Part shown: in pieces, positions 10,970-23,900 of the stretch | How positions within the stretch are numbered: the stretch's first letter is position 1 | Layout of the letters: each line of letters begins with the position of its first letter | NCBI GenBank assembly: GCA_020081605.1 | Contig: JAHREC010000013.1 | Coordinates: 6,634,001 to 6,698,000, forward strand | Origin: Albifimbria verrucaria | Lineage: Eukaryota; Ascomycota; Sordariomycetes; Hypocreales; Stachybotryaceae | DNA: 64,000 bases | Reading direction: 5' to 3' | Notes under the pieces: model-generated | Seen by the model: the letters and a program-made list of their open reading frames with translations, nothing else | Told to the model about the DNA's origin: nothing | Databases searched by the model: none | Position numbers and translations under genes: made by a program

Positions 10970-13900
10970 GACTTATTAAACAGTAATGAAGGAACGAGAT
11001 AATCGTTCTTGTTTCTTAGTGTATAGCTAATGTACGAGTATGTGTGTTTGTGAGAATGTGTAAGAGAAGCTGTCTCGGAGCGATAGATATCTAGATAGTG
11101 CACATTCAGGTCAACCAGCACGGTTTTATACTGATGCAAGAAGCATATTTTCATGGTGCTGGCATCATTATGCTTGGGATTGGCATCATATCCTTGTGCT
11201 ACGTCCTTCCTACCAGGAATTCCTACGAGGCATCTGTGTCGGCAATGAAAATGGAAGTCAAGTCGAGCTAACTGACAGGCTTGGATCTCTTCCTCCTCCC
11301 TCGCGCATGGATCTGTATACCGGAGTAGAGGTTACCGAGAGAGCCCCTCCGTTCAAACCCGGTGAGATTGTAGACTGGGCAGCTAGCGAACTTCTTGGCC
11401 AAGGTAGGTACGCATGACCAGATGACACTTTTCACAAGATACAACTGTGGAACCCAGTGAGAGCTCGCGGCACAGCAATGTGTCTGCATAAGCCTTGCCT
11501 TGTTTTAATGGAACTGCAGCGATTTCCAGCCTAACGTCCTGGCGAAAAACGGAAACGGTGCCGGTTCAGGCCTGATTTTGGCTTGAAAATCCACATTATT
11601 TCATGTCAACATGTTCCCCCAACTTTCGTCATGGCTCACTTTCCGAAACTGGACTAGTAATTGTAAGCTTCACATGTCTGCTCCTCGATTTGTGACGAAG
11701 ATCATCTCATACATGTTTCGATCTTTCGTCAACTTGATCCTGAATCAGGGTGGAGTGAGCATACGGTCCGTTTGACCATTTCTATGCAGCCCGCAAGGGC
11801 TAGTTTCCACCCAAGATCTTCAGGTGTGTTGCCGGTTTAAGACTAACAAGATCAAGTTGCTATACTTAATCTGCACTATTGGATCAACCTCTTGCAGACA
11901 ACCGAGGAGGCTCATAATCCTTGCAGTTCGGCAGATACACACTCGCCCAGCTGGAGCAATATGGGGCGACAACTAACCTTTTCAGGCTGCAGGCGGGAAG
12001 ATCCGCGCGCCTTGGTGCTGCCTTGCTAGCGTTCACAGGTTTCCTGGACACGGGGAACTCGCAACGACCCACATACCTATTTCTCCGCTCTGCACATGCT
12101 GCTCGCCTCGGTTGCTCGTAACTTTGCCCAATGAGGACCCAAACATGGCCTTAGCTCGTCTGCATTAAGACTGTCTCCATTTCCATGGGACCTGCCACCC
12201 CTCCCCACGCCCGGGAGCAACAGCCGAGAGAACCTGCAAGGGCCCCTGTAGGCGGAACGAAGAAGATACATAATGGCATGCTTTCCGATGGATACATGTT
12301 GCATGTTGTTGAACTAGGGTCATGGCGTAATTATGCAAGCCGGAGTTTGAGCCGTTTGGCATTAAGCTCCAACGCTATTAGGGTGATCTTGTTTGTTTTA
12401 AGCATAGGCAGGCGAAATATGAGTGCTGCTGCGCCTGTAAGATGTAGTCTATACGCTATGATAGTTAGGATTGGATCAAACGTAGCCCGGCTATCCGCAG
12501 CAATAAACTGAAATTCGATAGAAACTGTTATACCGTGAATCTATTTATTGATATGGTGATTTTTCATGATTATCCGGTCCTGCCGGTCTTTTACTTCATT
12601 ACCACTAGTATGTATTAAGTAACACATTATCTGTATATTCAAGTCTCGCTCCAACCATCTGAGTTTATTTTTCCTATTTGAGACTCTTTATCTTGAACAT
12701 CTCTCATGATAAACAGCTCAGTTTCAAGCAATTATCCAAAGCTAATATGTAGTAAACAACACTCTCATATTAAAGAAAAAAAAGGCTTTATGCTCTAACA
12801 GGATGTCAGTTACATAACCTGCTGGTTTCTACAATGTGTCTTATTATGTGATAGCCATTAGATTGATGACTATCATTCCAGAAATAATATGAATATTTGA
12901 TTAAAAATGCACCTGACAAAAGAGCGCAAAAGGCTGAATGACCAATCAAGCAACTCATCGTTCAACATATGCAAGCATGCTGTAATAGCCTGTCCTCATG
13001 ATTGCACATGGTTGATTTGCAATCAACCTATTGTCAGGTGCTTGAAGAACGCTGTAGTTCCTCTCTTCACCGATAGTTTGAGTTTGCTGGTTGCTGGCCA
13101 CGTGGAGGCCGAATGCAAGTCGCTCATTTACAGCACAAGCAACCATTTCCATGGCTGATCCCTGGTGGTCAGCTTACTTACGCCCTGATTAAGAAAGCAG
13201 AGCTTGATCTTTGGCTATTAAATTGGTATAAGTATAACTGTATATTGATTGGAGGCACTTGTTTCGGCAGGTGGTCCGGACATATTTGCATATGCTTGGC
13301 AGGGCTTCCTTGGCACTCATTTAATGGCTGCATTCTTGAGTATAGGGATGGGAGTGGCACGCGGGGCTTGCAGATGCTCTTCCGAGATGTCCAGATGTAA
13401 GATCTATCTTGTACGAGTAGCATGATGCGCCAAGTGTTTCGGATGCGGCCCAACCACACCGCAAGCATGGGCCTACTCTTGATGCCTCGCGATGCTGCCA
13501 ATGATGGTTACAGCGCTGACAGGGTTGCTGGCTGACCCACGCCGCTTCAAGCGTCTTTCACATGCCGTGTCCCTTCTGAGGCTCGAAGTTTATTTGAACT
13601 ACCGGATGATTGGAACAAATGCATTGCCAATACACTCCCTCACCCACACGCCCCCTGAACCCTGCACTGCACTCCACCAATACATTTTTCATCATCGAGC
13701 ATGTTTTGTCGAAAAGGATCACGGAATCAAATACAGGGGTCTTTCGTCATCCTCTCCTTCACTTTCGCGACCAGGCTCCACGTTCCACCGCATACAATAT
13801 CGGATTCTTTGCCAGCATCTGGCCCGCCTTCGATACACCACTGGCCTCTCACGTAATCTCTCCCAACGCACGGCTGGCTGGCCCCATGCCTTTGCATCGT

Positions 13901-14190
13901 ACTCAACCCAGTCGAATCCTATCGAATCTGGCTCACAGTGCCGTACGTTTTGAGAATCACAATACGCAATGAAGAACTGTAGTAGGAAAGATCGTCGAGA
14001 TCCATGGTTGGGTTTCCTGCTGACCTTCCGGAGCCGTGCGCCATTGTTGTAACAGATGGCGAGCTGCTGCAAAGCATCGAGGTGTTCGATAACCGGTGAG
14101 TCGCTGCGGTTCTGTATATATGGTATACCGGTTTGTGCCATACATTGATAGTAGGCAAATCAAAGTCTACGTAAGCACGTATCTGCAAAA
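10970..14190. other. Divergent intergenic region upstream of the NRPS
   Basis: About 3.2 kb separate the minus-strand oxygenase from the plus-strand NRPS, so it must hold both promoters. A TATA-like TGTATATATGG sits near 14113, about 75 bases before the NRPS ATG. A 73-aa open frame at 11196-11417 and others at 12185-12511 and 13492-13972 have no recognisable domain. The stretch 12540-12900 is AT-rich. No transcription-factor gene is visible. The region is large for a fungal promoter and may hold decayed sequence. Confidence 0.45.
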
Positions 14191-14930
14191 ATGTCCTACC
14201 AAACAGCCACCAACTATGCGGTTGATCCGTGCATTTTCCCAACGTTGACACGAGATGGTGCTCCTGGCTATCAGAAGACTCGTTTTGGACATGAGTTGAT
14301 CTCAGAGCTGAGATCCTTCTGTCAACAAAAATCAGTGCCGCTTCATAATGTGGTGGCCACTGCGTGGACTCTGGTCCTCCGTGAGTATAGCGCGGCTGAA
14401 AGTATAGCCTTTGCGCTCCAGAATGCATCAACAACACAGTCATTACTTGTCCAAGTGACGACGGAAACAACTACGCCGCTTACTCGCCTTATCCAAAGTA
14501 TTACAGACAGCAAGGGTCAGCCAGAAATAGATCTGCAGCCATTGTCCAAGTCACTCCAGTCTTGCATCAACACAGGCATATGGTATCGTGAAAGCGACCA
14601 TGAGACCTCCAAAACTGCTATCGAAAATAGTGCAGAGCCGCAAAACAAATTTACAGAGAATTCTTTGGTAAGTTCTCCAGCAATGAAGATCGTGGCTAGA
14701 ACTAAACTTTTGGTAGTATGCAATCCAACTTTACGTGCCTGAGTTGGAGGTGCGGTACAACACTGCTTGCCTGGGTGTGCTGGATGCAGCCAATGTAATG
14801 CAAGCCTTGGAGCAAGCACTTTCCAGCATCCTCCGAGATCAAGATACCATGACGATCGGGGATGTAACCCTCCTGGGCGATCAGGGGATGAAACAGCTGC
14901 AGCAGTGGAACGCCCACCAACCAGATCTGT
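14191..14930 (+). other. NRPS N-terminal condensation-domain remnant
   Basis: The first 230 residues match only the C-terminal half of a C domain. VVATAWTLVLREYSAAESIAF corresponds to the conserved stretch before the latch, and a later strand reads VRYNTA. The N-terminal half with the HHxxxDG motif is absent. Such an inert stub before A1 is common in fungal NRPSs that start with an amino acid. The 49-nt intron 14668-14716 joins the codons for SL and YAIQLY in phase. Confidence 0.75.
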
Positions 14931-17900
14931 GGCCAGTATCAGTTGATCAGATCGTCTATCAGCGAGTATTGGAGCAGCCTGACGCGCCTGCTATCCACGC
15001 CCTGGACGGCAACTACACATTTGCAGAGCTCAACAGCGCGGCGGATCTTTTGCACGCCACCTGATCTCGCTTGGCGTTCGTCCAGAGACCATTGTTCCGT
15101 TTTGTTTTAACAAGTCTGCATGGACCATCGTCGCTGTCTTAGCTATTCTGAAAGCCGGAGGCGCAGCAGCAGCCCTAGATCCATCCTACCTGCCTGAGCG
15201 GCTTCAACAAATATTGTCTCAAACGGAGGCAAAATTGGTTGTAAGCAGTAGTGCATTGAAAAAGTTACTGGAGGGAACGATATCCGAGTCTGTCATCGCA
15301 ATTGATGACTGGTTCCAACATGTAGCAAAAGATGATCGGGGAGCTGCACAAAAGAGCCGGCCGATAGCCAAGCCATCCACCGCAGCGTTCGTGGTTTTCA
15401 CCTCCGGAAGTACTGGAAAGTCGAAAGGAATCGTCCTTTCTCATCAGAGCATGTGCACAAGTGCATTTGCTCATGGAAAGTTCATGGGTCTGAACCCAAA
15501 GTCACGCGTATTGCAGTTCGCTGCTTATACATTCGACGTGAGCAACCAGGATATCTGGACAACGCTGATGCACGGTGGCTGTGTGTGCGTCCCATCAGAC
15601 GAGGAGCGCCTCAATGACATTGTTGGCTCAATCAATCGCATGGCAGTGAATTGGACGTTCCTTACCCCAACGGTAGCAAGGCTACTGACCCTGACCAAGT
15701 ACCAACTCTTCAAACTCTGGTCCTTGGTGGTGAGGCCATCACTCAGAGCAATGTAGACACATGGGCTTCTTCGGTCCGACTCCTCAACTCGTATGGCCCT
15801 GCGGAATGCTCTATTTGTTGTGCCGTCAGTGAGCTCAGTCCATTCCCAGGCTCATCTGCCAATGGCCCTCAGCAACAGAGTAAGATAGATCCTGCCAATA
15901 TCGGCTATGCTCTTCCAAGCGCAATACTTTGGATTGCCAATCCACACAACCATGATTCTCTCAGCCCCATCGGAGCGGTCGGTGAGCTGCTGGTTGAAGG
16001 ACCAATATTGGCACGGGGTTATCTTCGTGACACTGCACGCACTGATGCTGCGTTCATTGAGAATCCCGCATGGGCAACGACAAGTACCTCACCTTCAAGG
16101 CGCTTCTATAAGACTGGTGATCTAGTCCGGTATGCTAGCGACGGCACTATGCGATTCGTCGGTCGCAAAGACCACCAAGTGAAGATCCGTGGCCAACGTA
16201 CGGAGCTCGGTGATATTGAGCACCATCTGTCTGCTGCGCCAGATGTGAAGCAAGGGGCAGTCTTCCTGCCAAAAACGGGACACTGGGCTGAGCGACTAGT
16301 CGCGGTAGTGTCTCTGACTCGGCTTGCCTCCGTGGCTACGAAAGACCATCGCCTTCTGTTGGTCGGCCAGGAACACCAAGAAACCGTTGCGGCTGCAGTG
16401 GAAACACTACACACCATTCTCAAAGAGAGTCTTCCTTCGTACATGATACCGGCCGCGTGGTTTATAGTGGAGTCTGTGCCGCTGACGCCGTCGGCCAAGG
16501 TGGATCGTAAGGAGATCACCAGATGGATTGAGGGCATGGACCACGACACCAGGCACATTACGCCTGATTTGAAGCCAGCCACTGAATCTCACAGTGCGAT
16601 TGAGAATGGGCAACTGAGTCAGCGAGAGGCTACTCTACGGCAAATTTGGGCCCACGTTCTCAATGTGCCTGTCGATCGTGTCGGTCTGCACCAGTCATTC
16701 ATTAGCGCTGGAGGCGATTCAATCTCAGCCATGCAAGTGATGGGAGAGGCCCGAGTACAAGGCATTGTGATATCAGTTCAGGATATTCTTCTGGCGGATT
16801 CAATTGCGGACTTGGCTGCCAACTCCCGTTCCGGGGCGCCGTAAAGCCGGTAACATCAGTGGCCAAGGACACACATATCCCTTTGTCCTCACGCCCATGC
16901 AAGAACAACACTTTCGGCTGGCTCCGGAAGGTGACTCATCCTTTAATCAGGGCTTTCTTCTTACTTTACCTCAAAAAATGAGTGTCGAGACGTTGACAGA
17001 TGCTGTCGAAACTCTGATCCACCGGCACGAGATGCTGCGGGCTCGTTTCAGCCAAGAGCCTAATGGATCTTGGAAGCAACGCATTGTTAGTGAAGATGAA
17101 AATGACTTCGAGTTACGATCTCACCATACACGAAATCTGGAGCGGGTTGATACAGCTATCCAAAAGGCTCAAGCCGGACTAGATGTCGAAAATGGCCCTG
17201 TGTTTAGTGTAGACTTTTTCGATGTAAAAGGACATGGTCAATTCGTCTACCTTCTAGCACACCAGCTTGTGGTAGACTTAGTATCGTGGAGGGTACTGTT
17301 CCAAGAGCTGGAGGAATCGCTACGTCTAGGTCATATTGACCATCCGTCGCCTTATCCATTTTCTGAATGGTGTCGCCTACAGTATGAGAAAGCACAAACA
17401 CTTGACCCTGCCGCGACCCTTCCCTGGACTCTAGACCCCCAGATACCTCATTCTGGGGCCTCTCTACGAAGGCTCACACATACGGCGATGCCATTGAGGG
17501 AACCTTCAGATTGAATCAACACATTAGTCAACTTCTCATCGGGCTAATCCTCGAGGCGTTGAGTGTCGAGCCGATTGATATTTTCATCGCGGCCTTGACG
17601 AAGTCACTTGCAGAAGTATTTCCTGATCATGTAATTCCAACCTTATTCCAGGAAGGCCACGGCCGCCAGCCGTGGAGCGATGATATAGATTTATCCCGTA
17701 CTGTTGGATGGTTCACCACCATGGCGCCAATCCCCATCGGAAAGATTACGCGAGACCAAGATACGGGAACGGTGGCTCAGGCTATTCACAATTTTAGGAA
17801 AGATTTACCCGACAAGGGGTGGGCAGATTACACAGCCAAGATGCTATCGCCCAAAGCTGCGCAGCCGCCTACTCATGAGCTGTTGGAGATTGTCTTCAAC

Positions 17901-20900
17901 TACGAGGGTATATACCAGATCCTCGAAAGAGATGACTCTTGGATACGACATGGCCCACTTCGACCACAGAGTAAATCGGCCCATACTCGAGCACTCAGCT
18001 TAGCAGCCAGTAAGACAAAATTCCGTAGCGACTTCGTCAACCTCCTAGCTGTGTTTGAGATTACAGCTGCCGTCGTCTCCTCGCAAGTCGAGTTTTCGAT
18101 CCTTTACCCTCCTGATATTCAGCACCATGGCCGTGTTGGTGGCTGGTTACGTCGATTTGAAGAAACGCTTGCTGCTATTGCCAGAGATGTAGCTTCTTTG
18201 AAAGGCCGATCGCTCTCCGTTGATGTACCTTTCTCTGCCTACAACTACAGCTTGTCGCATCACGCTGCGGAAGAAGCAGACAGCCTGAAGGACTCGCTGA
18301 TCCGATTTGGTGTGAGCGAACTTTCAGATATCGAGGATGTGTATCGCTGTTCTCCAATGCAAGAAGGGCTACTTCTGTCGCAGTCCACAGAACGAGGAGG
18401 GAAATACATCCTCAGCTACGTCTGGGAAGTCAAACTTTCCGACCCATCGGCACAATTGGACTTCGAGCGCCTTTCGAAGGCATGGCAGTCGGTTGTAAAC
18501 CGCCACCCATCTTTGAAGACTTCATTCATTGCCGCGCCTAATGGACACATGGATCAAATCGTATTTCGCGAGAGGCAGGCTTTGATTGAAGAGGAGTCAA
18601 TCTCCGATATTAATGATGAGGACCTTTTGTCAGTTGTGTCTTCATTGAAGAGCGTTGATCCTCGCGACCTGAATATCAATTAAAATTTGTTCGAGCGAGA
18701 AACGGAAAGCAATTCCTCAAGTTTACGATCAACCATACCATCTTTGATGGAGAATCAGCTCCCGTCTTAGCTCGGGAACTCAGCGCTGCTTATGATGGAG
18801 AGCTCAAGAACCCGCCTGTTCCTTACAGTGCGTTGATCAACTATCTTGCAAAGAGGGACTCATCTTTATCCGTCGCTTTCTGGAAAGACTATCTCTCACA
18901 AGCCGCTCCATGTCATTTCCCATCCCTTACTGGTGAAATTCTTGATAAAGATAGCACCACTAAGTCCAATCACGAGATATTCACAGTTGAGCTTGAGCAT
19001 TCTCTCGTATCACTGCAGTCAGCATGTTCTCGTGCGGGAATTACTCTGTCAACACTGTTATTGACGATATGGACACTGGTTCTCCGCGTCTACACCGGCC
19101 AGGAGTCCGTGTCATTCGGTTTCCTAGCTTCTGGGCGTGATGCCCCAATTCCTGAAATTGAGAGCGTCATCGGCCCAGTGCTGAATATGCTCATCTGCCA
19201 CGCACTAGTGACACAGGTCAAGACCCCGAAGGAGGTGGCAGTGGGAATCCAGAAGGCTTTTGCGCAAAGCTTGTCTCATCAATTCACGCCTTTGGCCGAG
19301 ATTCACCACGCCTTAGGGCTGACAGGGAAGTCCTTGTTCAATACAGTCTTATCATATCAACGCATTCAACAGAACAAGACAGAATCTGATCGTACATTTC
19401 ACTTGGAGCGCATTGGTGGGCAAAGTAAGACCGAGTATGATATAACACTGAACGTCAACGTCTCCGAGGCCGATATAAGTGTGATCTTCAAATACTGGAC
19501 CTCAGCTCTCAGCCAACCCTTTGCTATTCGCGTCGCGAACACTTTTAGAGATATTCTATCATCCGTTGTTCAGAACTTTGAAACACCCTTGGAGCAATTG
19601 ACTTTGCTAAGTGCACCTGACATCCAGGACGTCGCTACTTGGAACGATGGCGGACGAATAGAAGCCAACAAGTGCATACACATATTGGTCAAACAGCGTG
19701 CTGTCGAAAATCCCCTAGCCATAGCGATTGAAACCAGGGAGGGGTCTATATCTTATAGCGAGCTGGATTCTGCTGCGCTTGCATTATCCTACAGACTGCG
19801 TCAGAAAGGCGTGGGACCTGATGTGCGAGTGCTGGTACTAGCCAAAAGATCTACCTGGGCTATTATCGGACTTTTAGCCATTCTCAAGGCAGGAGGAGTG
19901 ATACACGTACTTGATGACTCAAAGCCTACTTCTGAGTTGAAGGAAACTGTTACTATCTCGAAATCTCAAATCGCTATCGCCACTGAAGGCTTCTTCGGTT
20001 TAGCTAAATCGATCGTACCCGACGTCATTCCCTCAATGCACTATCCGTCTATGATATGGGTCATCCACAAGATCGATGGGATATAGCCACTCTTGAAAAT
20101 TTGTGCTCCGTTGTTCTTACGTCCGGACCAAACGATGGCTCCAAGCCAGTTCTTCTAGACCACCGCAGCGTTGCCAGCCGTGTCATCACTTATAGTACAG
20201 ACTTGAAGCTGACTAGGAAATCACATGTGTTGCACCACTCCCTTACTTCAGTCATGAGGGCATGATGGAGGTTTGGGCGACTCTAACAGTTGGGGCGCGG
20301 CTGTGCATTCTTGCACCATCGGCTGACTTGTCCATCGTTGCCGAAACCGCAAACGAGCTCGATGTGAACTGGGCCATTCTCACCCCAACTTTGGCGGATT
20401 CCTCGATCCTCAAAGCGTTCCTTCTCTTAACACCTTGGTTCTTACGGGGAGACCCGCATCAAACCAATTCTTTGATACGTGGAGCAAAAGAAATCCCATC
20501 CGTTCATTCTCTACACCTGAGACTGGAAACGTATCGTCCACGAGCGACTCACTGAATAGCCTTGACCCAAGAAATATTGGTACACCTTCAAAGAACGTGA
20601 CCCTTTGGGTTGCTGACATCCAAACGCCTCATTTTCTTGCTCCGATTGGCGTAGTTGGCGAACTCTTAATTGAAGGCCCTACATTAGGTCTTGGGTATGA
20701 GCAACTGCCACATAGTTCATCAACTGCGTTTATCGAAAACCTAGCCTGGAGCAGGCAAACCCATCACGGCGTATCTGGTGTTCCACGACGTTTTTTCAAG
20801 ACCGGAGATCTTGTTAGGTACACATTAGATGGGTCGATTCAGTATATTGACCGTACAGCTCATGCAAAGGCTGATTCCTTTGCGCAACGCCTTTCCGCTC

Positions 20901-23900
20901 TAGCAAAGATACAACAAGTGCTGGTCAAAACTGTCTCGACAGGTCAATTAAGCCAACAAACTGTGGCAGTCTACACCATTAAGCCGCCCAGCAACCTCCA
21001 GCGTCCAGACATCTCCCTTGACCGATCACTTGACGCTCGAACTATCTACACCGAATTCATCCGGACTCTAGATCAGTCGGAAAGCGCCGATATTCCGACT
21101 TTATTCGTACCCATCGAAGTGTTTCCTGTTCTAGAAACAGGCAAGATAGATACTGAACGTGTGAAAATCTGGTTGGAAACAATCGACAGAAACACATTTC
21201 ATGAGATCCAGCATCTCAATCAAGTAGTTGAACCGCCAGCGGCAAAGCTTTCGAACCGCACGGAAGAAATACTGGCGCAGATCTGGAGCGAGGTTCTGCA
21301 TATACCAGTAGAGAAGATTGGACGCGAGACGCCTTTTATAACCTGGGTGGAGATTCAATCTCTGCCATCCAGGCAGTCTCGCGCAGTCGCCGGGACAATA
21401 TCGACTTGACTGCCCAGGACATTCTTCAATTTCGCACCATTGCCCGCATCGCCCTGATTGTCGCCCGCCGGGGAGTTCTACATGTTGAGACCGTCAGGCA
21501 CGAGAGTTTAGCCAATGTCCTGTTTGGTCTTTCGCCAATCCAAGCGCTGTACTTTGATGCAGACCCCGACGGAGAAGAGCGCTACTATCAAAGCCAATAC
21601 CTCGAGTTCAATCGAAAAGTAAGTGGCGAGCTCGTGACTGCTGCTCTGTATGCGGCTGTGAATCGGCACCCAATGCTTCGTGCACGATTCAATGATGATG
21701 ATGGCGAATGGATGCAGCTGATAAGCGACGACGTAGCTGGGTCGATTGACCTCAGTGTCTTGGAGGATGTTCCCAAGGGTAACATTGACTCTTCTCTTAA
21801 GTCTGCCGTGGGCGCCATTGATATAAGAAACGGCCCACTGGCTGCTGCTCGCTTGTTCAAATCAAGGAACGGAGAGGACGTTCTGTTTCTGGCTGCCCAC
21901 CATCTCGTGATTGACCACGTTTCTTGGCGAGTCATTCTGAAAGAGATCCAAGACCATATCTTGGGAATTGACAATGCCAATAGTCCCCTTTCCCTTTCTA
22001 CCAGTGGTCACAGTCACTTGCAGATTACAGCATGGAGAATTTCCGTGAGACAAATAAAGTATTACCACACGTTCCACCAGAGGCTGATGTCGAATTCTGG
22101 GGTTGGCTGGACAGCAAAATTCACATGGCCAAGTGCAGCGCCTGACTGTCAGCCTGGACGAGGCCACGACATCCCGTTTACTCACAGAATCGCAGTCATG
22201 TCTCCATACAGAACCAGTTGATGTTATGCTTGGGGCTCTGCTCCATGCATTCGTCCGCATGTTTCCCGACCGCGATACACCGGCAATCTTCAACGAGGGC
22301 CATGGCCGAGACGCTCTAGCAGACGCAAATGACATTTCCCAAACCATAGGCTGGTTTAGTACCTTTGCACCATTGGTGACAGCGCCGGGTCAGAACGCTT
22401 TAGATACTATCCGCCGCATCAAGGATGCCCGACACTACCTACCCCAAGGCGGATGGCCATACTTCGCAAGCCGTTACTTAACTCCAGAAGGACAGGCTGA
22501 CTTTGGCGGTCACTTTCCTATGGAAATAGTCTTTAATTACTTGGGTCGATATCAAGGACTTGAGAAAGATGACGGCTTGTTTCATCGTGCCTCAGCACCC
22601 GACATTGGCTGCCTCTACCCTAACCTACTTCGATTTTCGCTCTTTGAAGTGCTAGCATCTGTCAATTCAGGCGAGCTGCACATCCAGCTGTCTTACCCAA
22701 AAGCAACCAGACACCAGGAGCGTTTGGGAGAATGGATGGACCAGTATCGTACCATTCTTGAAGACACAATCACTAACGGCAGTGCTGTCCTGTCTCGTTC
22801 TGACTTTCCTCTACTCGAGGCAAGCTATACAGATCTTGATCGCATTGTAAATGAGGTCATTCCTTCTATCAAGGGGCCTGTCACCATATCAGATCTTGAG
22901 GGTCTCTACCCAAGCACCCCCATCCAGACTGGACTCTTGATCTCACAGGCTCGCAATTCAGCATTCTACGAGTATGCTACTATCGCTGAAGTCCTGCGCC
23001 CTGCATCAGGTGAACCTGTCAATGCAAAGAAGTTAGAACGCGCTTGGCAAGAGGTTGTTCAACGACAAGCTATTCTGCGAACGGTGTTTGTGGATAGTAT
23101 TTTCCCATCAAGTATATATGACCAAGCCGTTCTAGGAAGTTTCCTGGTGAAGTGGTGCAACTTGAATCAAAAGACCGCGATCCTTCAACTGTTCTTCGCG
23201 AACTGCCAGGACTGGAGTTTTCGCCTGGCCAACCCTTGCACCGCTTGAGTATATGCACCACAAGCTCTGGAGCTGTCTTCGTGCGCCTAGATATGAATCA
23301 TGCAATAAGCGACGGAGCATCCACGAGTATATTGCTTCGCGACCTTACTGCAGCATACCATGACCATCAGGTCTCCCTCCTCTGTCTCAATATCAAGACT
23401 TTGTCGCCTTCTTACTTCAACAGCCAAAGGAATTGCACCTAAAATATTGGACAACCCGCCTTGCTGAGATTGAACCTTGCTTGCTGCCAAATTCTTTGCT
23501 GTCAACCGCACCACAGAATAGCATTCACTTTACTCAAGTTGCTTTGCCAAAACCGGTCGCTCAGGTCCGGACATTCTGTATCCAGAGCGGAATCACCCTT
23601 TCGACGTTGCTTCAAACTGCATGGGCTTTGGTACTTCGAGTGTACTGCAACGCAGAGAAAGTCAGCTTCGGTTATATCGTGTCCGGAAGAGATGCCCCAA
23701 TCGACGGAATCGAGGATGTCATTGGCCCATTCCTTAATCTTTTGATCTGTCAAGTCTCTGTTCGCTCCAATTCTTCCCCGCTGGCTATCCTACAAGATCT
23801 TCAAGACTATTTTGTGGAAAGTTTGCCACATCAGTTCAGCTCGTTGGCAGATATTCTCCACGAGCTAGGACTAGGCGATCAGGCTCGCTTCAACACAGTA

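Noticed and set aside
12185..12511. 108-aa open frame in the region upstream of the NRPS
   Set aside because: No recognisable motif, and overlapping minus-strand frames of equal length exist. Likely chance.
13919..14470. 183-aa open frame on the minus strand overlapping the NRPS start
   Set aside because: It lies antisense to the conserved C-domain remnant and shows no motif of its own. It is a shadow frame.
14668..14716. Apparent premature stop in the NRPS N-terminus
   Set aside because: It is explained by a 49-nt intron with consensus ends that keeps the frame.
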